Shown: positions 28,103-37,810 of the stretch, one piece after another
Layout: the number at the start of each line of letters is the position of its first letter
How positions within the stretch are numbered: the first letter of the stretch is position 1
DNA from: Sansalvadorimonas sp965221135
GTDB lineage: Bacteria; Pseudomonadota; Gammaproteobacteria; Pseudomonadales; Endozoicomonadaceae
Assembly (NCBI GenBank): GCA_965221135.1
Contig: CBDCRZ010000100.1
Location: 992,001 to 1,056,000, forward strand
Reading direction: 5' to 3'
DNA length: 64,000 bases
The notes under the pieces: model-generated
What the model was told of the DNA's origin: nothing
The model's database searches: none
The model's input: the letters and a program-made list of their open reading frames with translations, nothing else
Position numbers and translations under genes: made by a program

Positions 28103-29695
28103 TTACTTCCTGCTGTTCAGAAGATAACCACCCAGAGCGCCCAAAAGCAAGATACTCCAGGCACCAGCCTCCCATTCTGAAGACTGGTATATCAAAACAC
28201 CTGCTCCGATCAGTGCAAGCCCTCCCAGCCACTTATGGACAGCAGAGCCTTCCCGGTGGTGTTCAGACTGACTGGCCGGATTATGACGCGGGGGCTGCAC
28301 GCCGTCCAGAAACTGGCGAGCCAGAGCCGGAGCCTGCTCAATAAACTCAGGCATATTATTATGCAACCGTTTTATGACACCTTGAGGAGCCACCCGCTCT
28401 TTCATCCAATTTTCCAGATAAGGCGCTGCTGTGGCCCAAAGATCCAGCTGAGGGTATAGCTGACGACCTAATCCTTCTATATTGAGCAGGGTTTTCTGTA
28501 ACAGTACCAGCTGCGGCTGAACTTCCATTTGGAAGCGCCTTGCCACCTGAAACAGATTTAGCAACACCATGCCAAAAGATATTTCAGCTAAAGGCTTTTC
28601 GAAAATCGGCTCACACACCGTGCGAATACCTGCTTCCAGCTCATTCACCCGGGCATTGGCCGGAACCCAGCCAGAGTCGATATGCAGCTGGGCCACCTGC
28701 CGGTAATCACGTCGAAAAAACGCTAACAGATTACGAGCCAGGTAGCTTTGGTCTTCCGGTGTGAGGGAACCCACAATGCCGCAGTCTATACCAATATACT
28801 TGGGGTCAGCAGGGTTCAGGCGGGAAACAAAAATATTTCCGGGGTGCATATCTGCGTGGAAAAAGCTGTCCCGGAACACCTGGGTAAAGAATGTCTCAAC
28901 CCCTCGCTCCGCCAATACCTTCATATCGGTCCCCTGAGCCTTGAGTGCTTCAAGGTCGGTGACCGGCACGCCATCTATGCGTTCCATCACCATTACCTCT
29001 GGGCGTGAGAAATCCCAGTAGACGCGGGGAATATAAAGAAGATGGGATTCCAGAAAGTTCCGGCGCAGCTGAGAGGCATTGGCCGCTTCCCGCTGAAGAT
29101 TCAGTTCGTCAAAGATCGTACTCTCGTAATCTTCAACCACTTCCACCGGCCGCAGACGCTTGCCATCGGCAGTGAGGCGAACCAGTCGTGCCAGCATATA
29201 AAGCAGGCCTATATCCTTTCGGATAATTTTACTGATTCCCGGACGAATCACCTTAACAACAACAGAGTCGCCATTATTCAGGACAGCCCCATGCACCTGA
29301 GCGATGGAAGCGGACGCCAAAGGCTCACGCTCGAAGCTGCTAAACAGTTCAGAGACAGACTGCCCCAGGCTCTTCTCGATAATATCGACAGCCTGCTGGT
29401 TATCAAAGGGCGGGACTCTATCCTGCAGTTGAGCCAGTTCATTGCCTATATCGTCGGGAAGAAGATCCCGACGGGTAGAAAGAATCTGGCCAAACTTAAC
29501 GAAGATAGGTCCAAGCTCAGTCAGAGCCTCGCGTATTCTGGCTCCACGGGAAGCTGGGTTTTGATGCCAGCGCCAAGGCAACAGCTTTATAACCAGCCGC
29601 CCAAACCAGGGCAGTGATTCCACATCAATCAGATTGTCGAGACGATAGCGGGCGACAACACCAATAATGGTAAAAATTCGAAACAAACGCTGCAC
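28103..29695 (-). CDS. ubiB: Ubiquinone biosynthesis atypical kinase UbiB
   Basis: ABC1/ADCK-family protein needed for ubiquinone synthesis, probably as an ATPase. The 530 residues show the family motif KFGQILSTRRDLLP, the A-rich nucleotide loop ASASIAQVHGA, VMERIDGVPV, HADMHPGN and GIDCG. Two C-terminal membrane helices follow (about 485-525). Located between ubiJ and hisI, the normal order. Confidence 0.96.
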   Translation of the reverse strand: MQRLFRIFTIIGVVARYRLDNLIDVESLPWFGRLVIKLLPWRWHQNPASRGARIREALTELGPIFVKFGQILSTRRDLLPDDIGNELAQLQDRVPPFDNQQAVDIIEKSLGQSVSELFSSFEREPLASASIAQVHGAVLNNGDSVVVKVIRPGISKIIRKDIGLLYMLARLVRLTADGKRLRPVEVVEDYESTIFDELNLQREAANASQLRRNFLESHLLYIPRVYWDFSRPEVMVMERIDGVPVTDLEALKAQGTDMKVLAERGVETFFTQVFRDSFFHADMHPGNIFVSRLNPADPKYIGIDCGIVGSLTPEDQSYLARNLLAFFRRDYRQVAQLHIDSGWVPANARVNELEAGIRTVCEPIFEKPLAEISFGMVLLNLFQVARRFQMEVQPQLVLLQKTLLNIEGLGRQLYPQLDLWATAAPYLENWMKERVAPQGVIKRLHNNMPEFIEQAPALARQFLDGVQPPRHNPASQSEHHREGSAVHKWLGGLALIGAGVLIYQSSEWEAGAWSILLLGALGGYLLNSRK

Positions 29696-29701
29696 CCGTT
29701 A

Positions 29702-30307
29702 CTATCCCCCTGTCAGGTGGTCAACTCGTTCTTTTAAAGCGCTGACCGCACTTTCTAATGCTTCCAGGTCTGCGGTGAAGCCTGTTAAGGCTCCCGGAGC
29801 AGGCAATACTGCCAGCTCTTCCTGCAGATACTCGGGAAAGTTGTCCGCCACTGAATGGCTGACATTATTTAAGGTGTTCTTTTTTTGCCGAAAGAGAGAG
29901 CCCAGAGTATGGGCCAGCACACCGCCGGTCGACTCTGCCAGCCAGCCTTCCCAGTCAAAGTCCGCGTCTCGAAGAATGAGCGAAAGGGTATTTAACAGCC
30001 CGGTATCACCTTCAGCGGTTACACCATACTGTTCAAGCTGAGAGACTGGGCATTCTGCAGTCATAAAACGCAGCAGGCTGGGAGCTGAGCCAGTCACAGC
30101 CAGCTCCGGCTCACCTTCCCAGACAGCCAGCACTTCTGGCTTTGACGAGAGGCGTATAAAAACCTCAACCTCCGGCAGAGTCGAACGGACACCAATGACC
30201 CGACCTTCCAACTCACTGAGGCTGCGTACCGTTACACCATCCCGCTGAATGACTTTGGCAACAATCTGCTCAAACGCCATACGCAGGGCCGTGCCGGGCA
30301 GTGTCAT
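29702..30307 (-). CDS. ubiJ: Ubiquinone biosynthesis accessory factor UbiJ
   Basis: SCP2-type lipid-binding protein of the soluble Ubi complex. The 201 residues hold an N-terminal SCP2 domain (VIGVRSTLPEVEVFIRLS...LAVTGSAPSLLRFM) and a C-terminal amphipathic helix (LEALESAVSALKERVDHLTGG). It overlaps the ubiE stop by 4 nt and is followed by ubiB after 6 nt. Confidence 0.93.
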   Translation of the reverse strand: MTLPGTALRMAFEQIVAKVIQRDGVTVRSLSELEGRVIGVRSTLPEVEVFIRLSSKPEVLAVWEGEPELAVTGSAPSLLRFMTAECPVSQLEQYGVTAEGDTGLLNTLSLILRDADFDWEGWLAESTGGVLAHTLGSLFRQKKNTLNNVSHSVADNFPEYLQEELAVLPAPGALTGFTADLEALESAVSALKERVDHLTGG

Positions 30308-31062
30308 GGTTTAATGCCTTTATGCAGAGCTACGACACCTCCGGTCATATTGTGATAGCTGGTATTCACAAAGCCGGCGGTTTTCATCATTCCTTCAAGA
30401 GTATCCTGATCAGGATGCATACGAATGGATTCTGCCAGATAGCGATAGCTCTCAGAATCATTGGTCACCAGCTTGCCCATTAACGGCAAAGCAGTGAACG
30501 AGTAGGCATCGTAGACTTTGCCCAGCAAGGCATGACGAGGCTTGGAGAATTCAAGAATCAGCAAACGGCCGCCAGGACGCAGCACTCGCAGCATAGAGCG
30601 AATGGCCGAATCCTTGTCAGTCACATTACGCAGACCAAAAGCAATGGTTACCAGATCAAAGGAATTATCCGCAAAGGGCAGGCACTCGGCATTGGCCTGA
30701 ACATACTCAACATTACCAATAGCGCCGTTATCGATCAGCTTGTCCCGACCCACATTGAGCATGGAAGCGTTAATATCCGCCAGCACAACACGGCCGGCAT
30801 CACCGACGATTTCAGAGAACTTCAGGGCCAGATCACCGGTACCGCCAGCAATATCGAGCACTGACTGACCTTTGCGCACAGCACTCATTTCCAGAGTAAA
30901 GCGCTTCCACAGGCGATGAACCCCCATGGACATCAGGTCATTCATCAGGTCGTAACGACCCGCAACAGAATGGAACACATCGGCGACAAGCTTTTCCTTG
31001 TCTTTCGCTTCGACGGTTTGGTAGCCGAAATGGGTTTGATCGCCGGTTTGATTTTCGTTCAT
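30304..31062 (-). CDS. ubiE: Ubiquinone/menaquinone biosynthesis C-methyltransferase UbiE
   Basis: SAM-dependent methyltransferase of quinone synthesis. Motifs are VFHSVAGRYDLMNDLMSMGVHRLWKR (split here), LDIAGGTGDLALK (SAM loop), and FGLRNVTD. The ATG at 31062 gives the standard length; the frame extends to a GTG at 31080. It heads ubiE-ubiJ-ubiB. Confidence 0.96.
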   Translation of the reverse strand: MNENQTGDQTHFGYQTVEAKDKEKLVADVFHSVAGRYDLMNDLMSMGVHRLWKRFTLEMSAVRKGQSVLDIAGGTGDLALKFSEIVGDAGRVVLADINASMLNVGRDKLIDNGAIGNVEYVQANAECLPFADNSFDLVTIAFGLRNVTDKDSAIRSMLRVLRPGGRLLILEFSKPRHALLGKVYDAYSFTALPLMGKLVTNDSESYRYLAESIRMHPDQDTLEGMMKTAGFVNTSYHNMTGGVVALHKGIKP

Positions 31063-31168
31063 TGTTAGAAACAGCCACACCAGATAGCAAGGTTGACCAT
31101 TCTATCGCCGGATGGTGCGAACAACCACCCGACACTGACATAAACACCTGTGATTAGGCACAGATCAA

Positions 31169-31555
31169 CTATTCCATAAACCGGACAATACTCTGATTAG
31201 GGTCACGGGACTCACCTGCGGCGTTCAACTTGTCCAGATACGCCTGCCACCAACCTTCCTGGTTATCACACAGTTCTCGAAGGTAGCCCCATGTGTAGAT
31301 GCCGGAATCATGGCCATCATCGAAAGTCAGCTTCAGGGCGTAGTTACCTACGGGTTCAATACCTTTCAGGGCAACATTTATCTTGCCGACCTGCAGGGTT
31401 TCATCTCCTTCGCCATGGCCTTTTACTTCGGCGGAGGGGCTGTGCACCCGAAGGTACTCTGCAGCCAGACGATAACTTTGACCGCCATTGTAACTGAGTT
31501 CCAGCTCTCGGGTTTGTTTGTGGTAGTGAATAGCTTTGGGGGAGTGCATTTTCAT
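31169..31555 (-). CDS. DUF971 (gamma-butyrobetaine hydroxylase-like N-terminal domain) protein
   Basis: The 128-residue stand-alone DUF971 domain, with the pattern ELELSYNGGQSYRLAAEYLR, then YALKLTFDDGHDSGIYTWGYLREL. Such proteins bind a metal or iron-sulfur species in related families, but their cell role is not settled. It usually lies between hslU and ubiE; here a Wzz gene on the other strand has been inserted between it and hslU. Confidence 0.9.
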   Translation of the reverse strand: MKMHSPKAIHYHKQTRELELSYNGGQSYRLAAEYLRVHSPSAEVKGHGEGDETLQVGKINVALKGIEPVGNYALKLTFDDGHDSGIYTWGYLRELCDNQEGWWQAYLDKLNAAGESRDPNQSIVRFME

Positions 31556-31781
31556 TGGTTTATAACTACAAAAATTCCAGCGAATCTAATAACAGTTTTC
31601 CAAAGCCATCTCAAGATGCTGGTCTATATAAGACAGCTTTCACCTACATTGTATGTATGCTCATTAGTAGAGAACATCTGCCTATAACTGCCCTGGTAAA
31701 AGAGATAGAATCCACAACAATACTTACTTTCTCTCTAGACAACGCCATTTATGACGTTTGTGAGCCTTTGGAAAAGCACCT

Positions 31782-32963
31782 ATGAGTAACTCCACCTATC
31801 AAACCCACTCCTTTCAGGATGATGACGAGATAGATCTGTTTGAGCTGGCTGAAAAGCTTTGGGCTCGAAAGCTTTTGATAATTGGAATCACAGCACTTGC
31901 CTCACTCATAGCTGTTGGAGCCGCCATGCTTTTACCGCCTACCTGGCAAAGTGAAGCAAAAATATACACCGCTTCAACAGCTGACCTCTCCGAGTTAAAT
32001 AACCTTGATACGGAAGTTTCTACTGGCAATAGTAGTCAACAAACCACTCCCGACGATGCCTATAATTTGTATTACCGCTTTCTGACCTCCCCCTCTACTT
32101 TGCGTTTGGTTTTTAAGGAAAGCGGACTGGAACAACAAACCTTAGACAACAACAAATCCTCACACAAAGAGATTGCTTCTGCTGCCGCTTTTCAAACTTT
32201 CAATGAAAATTTAAGTATAAGCCAGGCAAACCCGAGTAAAGGTGGCTCCGAGTATATTTCCATCACCTTTGACTCGAAGGATCAACTCTTTACAGCAAAT
32301 CTTATCAATAACTTTCTGCTTCCTATAGCCAACGAGCGCACAGTATCCAGACTACGTCAAAACCTGAATGCTGACCGATCAAGCTATTACACCCAAATCA
32401 ACAAAATCATTAAAGAAACGGAACAACAGTATATTAGTGACAATAAATTTGAACGAGCCCAACTAGAAGAAGCCTTAAGCATATCTGAAGGTGCCAACCT
32501 TGAAGCCCCACTAATCAACGACCTATCCGCTCTGGGAAACAATCAGACATACCTGCTTGGCTCCAATATCATCATCAGTCGTCTTAAAGTCCTGAAAGAT
32601 GAAACACAACGTTTCCGACTACTTACCAAACCCCTGCCTGATGATGCAGATCGACCAATGCTGGCTTCTGTAAGCCGTCTATATAATAAACAACAGCGAC
32701 TGAAAAACCTCGATACGACACTTACAAATCTCAAGGTTGTTACCATTGATGAACCAGCAACGGTTCCGTTTAGCCCCATCAAACCCAAGAAAGCTCTTAT
32801 CATAGCCCTGGGCGTTGTTCTTGGCGGTATGCTGGGTGTGTTTATCGCCCTTATTCAGATCGCCATTGCCAGCCGCAGGGAAAAGCAGCGTACAGTCATA
32901 GGGAGCTTTCATCCCACACAAACTATGACTTCTGCACAAGAGTCAAATTCCCTCAGAAGTTAA
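31782..32963 (+). CDS. Wzz/chain-length determinant-type polysaccharide co-polymerase
   Basis: The 393-residue inner-membrane protein has the Wzz layout: cytoplasmic EIDLFELAEKLWARK, first membrane helix at about 33-50, a large periplasmic domain with coiled coil, a proline-rich PFSPIKPKKA, and a second helix at about 345-365. It sets O-antigen or capsule chain length. No polysaccharide genes are adjacent, and it faces opposite to its neighbours, so it looks like an insertion into hslU-DUF971. Confidence 0.85.
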   Translation: MSNSTYQTHSFQDDDEIDLFELAEKLWARKLLIIGITALASLIAVGAAMLLPPTWQSEAKIYTASTADLSELNNLDTEVSTGNSSQQTTPDDAYNLYYRFLTSPSTLRLVFKESGLEQQTLDNNKSSHKEIASAAAFQTFNENLSISQANPSKGGSEYISITFDSKDQLFTANLINNFLLPIANERTVSRLRQNLNADRSSYYTQINKIIKETEQQYISDNKFERAQLEEALSISEGANLEAPLINDLSALGNNQTYLLGSNIIISRLKVLKDETQRFRLLTKPLPDDADRPMLASVSRLYNKQQRLKNLDTTLTNLKVVTIDEPATVPFSPIKPKKALIIALGVVLGGMLGVFIALIQIAIASRREKQRTVIGSFHPTQTMTSAQESNSLRS

Positions 32964-32976
32964 AGTTTCAATCTAT

Positions 32977-33015
32977 AAAAAATCCCCATAACGCTATGCG
33001 CTATGGGGATTTTTT
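32977..33015. terminator. Bidirectional terminator between wzz-like gene and hslU
   Basis: AAAAAATCCCCATA (32977-32990) pairs perfectly with TATGGGGATTTTTT (33002-33015) around an 11-nt loop. T-runs on both strands serve the convergent genes. Confidence 0.92.
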
Positions 33016-33029
33016 ATACCTGAAAGTCG

Positions 33030-34382
33030 TTAAAGAATATAACGGCTCAAGTCTTCATCCTGCACAAGGTCACCCAGTGATTTGGTGACATAAGCGGCAT
33101 CAACTGTCAGGGATTCACCCGCCGCAGCCATATCGGCAGCAGAGAAGGAAACCTCTTCCAGCATGCGTTCCATGACCGTATGCAAACGACGAGCACCGAT
33201 ATTCTCGGTACGCTCGTTCACCTGCCAGGCGACTTCGGCGACCTTTGTCAGGCCATCTTTGGCGAATTCGATATCCAGGCCTTCGGTCTTCATCAGGGCC
33301 TTGTACTGGATTGTCAGGGCAGCATCTGGCTCGGTCAGGATGCGCTCAAAGTCCTGAACACTCAGGGCTTTCAGCTCAACGCGAATTGGCAGACGGCCTT
33401 GAAGCTCTGGAATCAAGTCTGAAGGCTTGGACAGATGGAAAGCACCGGAGGCGATAAACAGGATGTGATCGGTTTTGATCATGCCGTACTTGGTGTTCAC
33501 GGTGCAGCCTTCGATCAGTGGCAGCAGGTCACGCTGCACACCTTCACGGGAAACATCGCTGCTGCTGTTACCTGCACGCTTGGCAACCTTATCAATCTCA
33601 TCCAGGAATACGATACCGTTCTGCTCAACAGACTGTACCGCTTTCACTTTCAGGTCTTCTTCATTCACCAGCTTGCCGGCTTCTTCTTCCTGCACCAGCT
33701 TGAGGGCGTCTTTCACCTTCAGCTTACGGGACTGAGTCTTGCCAGTGTTCATGCCGGAAAACATGCTCTGCAGCTGGCTGGTCATCTCTTCCATGCCGGG
33801 AGGAGACATAATCTCTACGCCAACCTTTGGTTCCATCACATCAACCTCGATCTCTTTATCATCGAGCTGGCCTTCACGGAGCTTCTTGCGGAAGATCTGC
33901 CGGGTTGCGTTGTCTTCCTTAGGTGCCGCATCTTCAGAGAAGTTACGCGCAGGTGGCAGCAGTGCGTCCAGAATACGGTCTTCAGCCGCATCCAGGGCAC
34001 GATGTTTCACCTTTACCGTTTCCTGCTCACGCAGCATCTTGATAGAGGCATCCATCAGATCACGGACGATAGACTCAACGTCACGCCCCACATAACCGAC
34101 TTCAGTAAACTTGGTGGCTTCCACCTTCAGGAAAGGTGCATTCGCCAGCCGTGCCAGACGGCGGGCGACTTCTGTCTTACCAACCCCGGTAGGACCAATC
34201 ATCAGAATATTTTTAGGGCTGATCTCGTTACGCAGGTCGGCATCAACCTGCATACGGCGCCAGCGGTTACGCAGGGCAATAGCCACAGCACGCTTGGCTT
34301 CGCCCTGACCAATAATATGCTTGTCCAGTTCATGGACAATTTCGGAGGGAGTCATGCTGGACTCAGTATTCGTATTCGACAT
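33030..34382 (-). CDS. hslU: HslU ATPase subunit of the HslUV protease
   Basis: AAA+ unfoldase that feeds substrates to HslV. The 450 residues have the start MTPSEIVHELDKHIIGQGEAK, Walker A GPTGVGKTE, the pore loop in VGYVGRDVE, the I domain (about 110-240), Walker B IVFLDEIDK, and sensor 2 GARRLHTVMER. It follows hslV by 29 nt. Confidence 0.97.
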   Translation of the reverse strand: MSNTNTESSMTPSEIVHELDKHIIGQGEAKRAVAIALRNRWRRMQVDADLRNEISPKNILMIGPTGVGKTEVARRLARLANAPFLKVEATKFTEVGYVGRDVESIVRDLMDASIKMLREQETVKVKHRALDAAEDRILDALLPPARNFSEDAAPKEDNATRQIFRKKLREGQLDDKEIEVDVMEPKVGVEIMSPPGMEEMTSQLQSMFSGMNTGKTQSRKLKVKDALKLVQEEEAGKLVNEEDLKVKAVQSVEQNGIVFLDEIDKVAKRAGNSSSDVSREGVQRDLLPLIEGCTVNTKYGMIKTDHILFIASGAFHLSKPSDLIPELQGRLPIRVELKALSVQDFERILTEPDAALTIQYKALMKTEGLDIEFAKDGLTKVAEVAWQVNERTENIGARRLHTVMERMLEEVSFSAADMAAAGESLTVDAAYVTKSLGDLVQDEDLSRYIL

Positions 34383-34411
34383 AGTAGAGACGTCTCAAAC
34401 CGGCTCAGCGA

Positions 34412-34954
34412 TTACTCGCTGTCCAGCTCCTCAATGGTTCGGGAGTGGTTGGTGTACACACAGATATCGCCAGCGATATTGAGACTCTTCTCAACAACAT
34501 CCAGAGCTGACATATCGGTATTTTCAGCCAGGGCGATCGCGGCGGAGCGGGCAAAGTTGCTGCCGGAGCCGATAGACAGAATGCCATCCACAGGCTCCAT
34601 CACATCACCATTACCTGTGATAATCAGGGACGCCTTGGTATCAGCCACAATCAGCATAGCTTCCAGGCGTTGCAGAGTCCTGTCTGTCCGCCACTCTTTG
34701 GCCAGTTCAACAGCAGAGCGTACCAGTTGCCCCTGGTGTTTCTCAAGCTGGGCTTCAAAACGTTCAAACAGGGTGAACGCATCGGCCGTGCCGCCAGCAA
34801 AACCGGCAATAACATTGCCGTTATAGAGCTTGCGAACCTTACGGGCATTGCCTTTGATCACGGTATCACCGAGGGAGACCTGACCATCGCCGCCAATAAC
34901 AACCTTGCCCTTTCTACGCACCGAAAGGATGGTTGTGCCTCTGAACTGTTCCAA
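34412..34954 (-). CDS. hslV: HslV peptidase subunit of the HslUV protease
   Basis: Threonine peptidase with proteasome fold. The TTG at 34954 is the likely start: CAGGAG lies 6 nt upstream and the product then reads MEQFRGTTILSVRR, as in many relatives. Processing before the Thr pair exposes the catalytic Thr. GGDGQVSLG, AGFAGGTADAFTLFERFE and GNGDV are intact. The frame is open to 34969. Expression is driven by a sigma-32 type promoter immediately upstream. Confidence 0.95.
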   Translation of the reverse strand: MEQFRGTTILSVRRKGKVVIGGDGQVSLGDTVIKGNARKVRKLYNGNVIAGFAGGTADAFTLFERFEAQLEKHQGQLVRSAVELAKEWRTDRTLQRLEAMLIVADTKASLIITGNGDVMEPVDGILSIGSGSNFARSAAIALAENTDMSALDVVEKSLNIAGDICVYTNHSRTIEELDSE

Positions 34955-34987
34955 GAGAAACTCCTGCAAAATGCTGTATGGAGGAGG

Positions 34988-35016
34988 ATATGGGGGAGTT
35001 ATGACAGATTTTCAAG
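34988..35016 (-). promoter_or_regulatory. Sigma-32 heat-shock promoter of hslVU
   Basis: On the minus strand CTTGAAA (35010-35016) is a perfect -35 and CCCCATAT (34988-34995) a perfect -10 for RpoH, with a 14-nt spacer. Transcription would begin near 34980, about 25 nt before the hslV TTG. Confidence 0.88.
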
Positions 35017-35139
35017 GGGGTAGAGGGAAGAAGTTAGAGAAAGGGGCCTGACCGAAAATAGCGCCCTACTTCGAGCGAATCGGATTTGGACATTTTTTGA
35101 GCTGTTTTTCGTTAAATAGAACCACTATTCGCCTCAAAA

Positions 35140-35175
35140 CAACTCCAAAAACAACTCCAAAAACAACTCCAAAAA
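35140..35175. repeat. Three 12-bp tandem repeats downstream of trpC
   Basis: CAACTCCAAAAA is repeated three times without change in the 313-nt region between hslV and trpC. No gene is visible in this stretch apart from the hslV promoter. Confidence 0.8.
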
Positions 35176-35267
35176 TAACCCAAACCGGCTTCGCTCTCGC
35201 TACGGCCGCTATTCCAGGTCAGGCTCCTGGTGACCGCCTGAGCCGACGGCCACTTTCAAAATCACCT

Positions 35268-36077
35268 TTACAGGCGTCCTGCAAACAGCCGTGCCAGCTC
35301 ATCACCGGGAACCTCAGCCCTCATAAAGGCCTCTCCCACCAGAAAAGCCTGCACTTTGTGGTCAAACATAGCAGCAATATCATTCTGGGTATGAATACCG
35401 CTCTCTGTGATCACCAGACGATCATCCGGAATCTGGCTCAACAGCTCATAAGTGGTATCCAGCGTGACATCAAAGGTATGCAGATTACGGTTATTGATGC
35501 CCAGAAGCTTGTTATCCAGCTTAAGAGTGCGCTCCAGCTCCTCGGCATTATGCACTTCAATCAGCACATCCATACCCAACTCCTGAGCCAGAGTATTCAG
35601 CTCGCCCATCACCTTGTCATCAAGGGAAGCGGCAATCAACAGGATACAATCAGCACCCAGAGCCCGGGCTTCAAACACCTGATAAGGCGCAACAATAAAG
35701 TCTTTGCGAATAACCGGTAACTTGCAGGCTTCACGGGCTTGCACCAGGTAGTCTTCATGCCCCTGGAAAAAGTCCCTGTCCGTAAGAACAGACAAACAGG
35801 CAGCCCCCGCCTGCTCATAGCTTTTGGCAATCTCAGCAGGGTGAAAATCTTCACGAATCACGCCCTTACTCGGAGAGGCCTTCTTGATCTCGGCAATAAT
35901 GCCAGCCTGACCACGCTCAATGCGGTTCGTCAGAGCGTTCACAAAGCCTCTGGGAGCATCCGCTTCCAGCGCCCGCTGCTGCAATACAGAAAGTGGGGTT
36001 TGCTCAGAACCTTCAGCAATCTCTTCCCACTTGCGGGCAATAATTTTCTTCAGAACCGTTGGGGTATCTGGAGTCAT
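35268..36077 (-). CDS. trpC: Indole-3-glycerol phosphate synthase
   Basis: TIM-barrel enzyme of tryptophan synthesis, without a fused TrpF domain. Motifs are IIAEIKKASPSKG (catalytic Lys), SVLTDRDFFQG, PVIRKDFIV, IGINNRNL-like LLGINNRNL and ITESGIHT. The ATG at 36077 gives 269 residues, a 13-nt gap after trpD and GGAG 9 nt upstream; the frame is open to 36110. Confidence 0.96.
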   Translation of the reverse strand: MTPDTPTVLKKIIARKWEEIAEGSEQTPLSVLQQRALEADAPRGFVNALTNRIERGQAGIIAEIKKASPSKGVIREDFHPAEIAKSYEQAGAACLSVLTDRDFFQGHEDYLVQAREACKLPVIRKDFIVAPYQVFEARALGADCILLIAASLDDKVMGELNTLAQELGMDVLIEVHNAEELERTLKLDNKLLGINNRNLHTFDVTLDTTYELLSQIPDDRLVITESGIHTQNDIAAMFDHKVQAFLVGEAFMRAEVPGDELARLFAGRL

Positions 36078-36090
36078 AACTGCGGCTCCG

Positions 36091-37143
36091 TTATAGGTTT
36101 TTAGAAACATTAGCTTTAAAGACGCTGGAGAAATTCGCCAGCTCTTTCATTTTTTCCAAAGCCAGACCACTGGCAATCGCATCCTGCGCCATGGCCACAC
36201 CTTCTTTCAGAGAAAAAGCCACATTGGCAGCATAGATAGCTGCACCAGCATTCAGGGCGATAACATCAGCGGCCTTCTTCGCATGTTCCCCTTCCTGCTT
36301 GCCAAGGGCATCACGAATCAGGGCCAGCGAAGCTGACGGGCTATCCACATCAAGACCAATCAGGCTCTGGCTCTCAACACCAAGGTCTTCCGGCGTGATG
36401 GTGTACTCCGTCACCTTGCCATCTTTCAGCTCAGCTACCTGAGTTTCGCTGGCCAGGCTGATCTCATCCAGGCCATCCGCCGCATGTACCACCAGCACAT
36501 GGTTATTACCAAGACGGTTCAGCACTTCTGCCATCGGACGGCAGAGTTCAGCAGTAAATACACCAATCAGAAGGTTGGGGGTATTTGCCGGATTGGTCAT
36601 AGGACCAAGTATATTAAAGACTGTGCGCACACCCAGCTCACGACGCGGGCCAATCGCATGCTTCATAGCAGCATGGTGATTCGGCGCAAACATAAAGCCG
36701 ATACCCAGCTCTTCAACACAGCGGGCGACCTGCCCGGAAGTCATCTCAAGGTTTACACCCGCCTGCTGCAGAAGGTCAGCACTGCCTGAGCTGCTGGAAA
36801 CCCCACGGTTACCATGCTTGGCAACAGACACTCCAGCAGCGGCCGCAACAAAAGACGACGCCGTAGAAACATTAAACAGGTTGGCACCATCACCACCAGT
36901 GCCGACGATATCGACCAGGTTGTCAGCCTTCACTTCAACCTGGGTTGCCAGTTCACGCATAACAGTGGCGGCACCGGCAATCTCATCGATGCTTTCACTC
37001 TTCATACGCAGTGCAACAAGGAAGGCTCCAATCTGTGCCTGAGTTGCGCCACCGGTCATAATCTGGCGCATCACAGCTTCCATCTCGTCAAAACTCAAAT
37101 CGAGATGTTGAACCGCCCGGCCAATCGCTTCTTTAATATCCAT
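36091..37143 (-). CDS. trpD: Anthranilate phosphoribosyltransferase
   Basis: Transfers phosphoribose from PRPP to anthranilate. Motifs are DIVGTGGDGANLFNVST (PRPP loop), KHGNRGVSSSSGSADLL, FAPNHHAAMKH and RTVFNILGPMTNP. The ATG at 37143 gives the usual start MDIKEAIGRAV; a GTG 18 nt upstream is also in frame. The product is 350 residues. Confidence 0.97.
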   Translation of the reverse strand: MDIKEAIGRAVQHLDLSFDEMEAVMRQIMTGGATQAQIGAFLVALRMKSESIDEIAGAATVMRELATQVEVKADNLVDIVGTGGDGANLFNVSTASSFVAAAAGVSVAKHGNRGVSSSSGSADLLQQAGVNLEMTSGQVARCVEELGIGFMFAPNHHAAMKHAIGPRRELGVRTVFNILGPMTNPANTPNLLIGVFTAELCRPMAEVLNRLGNNHVLVVHAADGLDEISLASETQVAELKDGKVTEYTITPEDLGVESQSLIGLDVDSPSASLALIRDALGKQEGEHAKKAADVIALNAGAAIYAANVAFSLKEGVAMAQDAIASGLALEKMKELANFSSVFKANVSKNL

Positions 37144-37216
37144 AGGCTTTAAGACTTCCACTTTTGTGCGTGTATGCGTTTGTTCGCTTTATGCGCTGAC
37201 TTTACAGTCTGGTCTT

Positions 37217-37810
37217 TTAACTGCTTTTGAGACCGCTCTTAAGAAAGTTGCCCAGCAGGTCGTGCCCATGGTCGGTCATAATAGACTCAGGGTGGAACTG
37301 CACACCTTCGATCGCCAACTCTTTATGACGCAAACCCATAATCTCGTCCATAGAACCATCTTCTTTCTGGGTCCAGGCGGTAATTTCCAGACAATCCGGC
37401 AGCGTCTCTTTATCCACAACCAGTGAGTGGTAACGGGTGCAGGTGAAGGGGTTTTCCAGACCAGTAAACACGCCCTTACCTGTGTGGTAAACCGGAGAGA
37501 GTTTACCGTGCATAACTTCACGGGCTCGAATCACATCGCCGCCAAACACCTGCCCCAGACTCTGGTGACCAAGGCAGATACCAAGCAACGGAACCTTCCC
37601 GGCAAACTGCAGAATAGTATCCATAGAAATACCTGCCTCATTCGGCGTACAGGGGCCGGGGGATACCACAATATGGTCCGGCTTCAGGGCTTCCACTTCA
37701 GAGACAGTGATTTCATCATTACGAAACACCTTAATGTCAGCACCCAGCTCTCCCAGATACTGCACAATGTTATAGGTGAAACTGTCATAGTTATCGATCA
37801 TCAGGAGCAT
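37217..37810 (-). CDS. trpG: Anthranilate synthase glutamine amidotransferase component
   Basis: Class I glutamine amidotransferase that supplies ammonia to TrpE. The start MLLMIDNYDSFTYN at 37810 has GGAGAG upstream; the frame runs to 37873. The catalytic Cys is in LLGICLGHQSLGQ, with the His-Glu pair in FHPESIMT. It overlaps the 3' end of the upstream channel gene by 20 nt. Confidence 0.96.
   Translation of the reverse strand: MLLMIDNYDSFTYNIVQYLGELGADIKVFRNDEITVSEVEALKPDHIVVSPGPCTPNEAGISMDTILQFAGKVPLLGICLGHQSLGQVFGGDVIRAREVMHGKLSPVYHTGKGVFTGLENPFTCTRYHSLVVDKETLPDCLEITAWTQKEDGSMDEIMGLRHKELAIEGVQFHPESIMTDHGHDLLGNFLKSGLKSS

Noticed and set aside
35140..35175. Possible CRISPR-like repeats
   Set aside because: Units are 12 bp and contiguous without spacers, so this is a simple tandem repeat.
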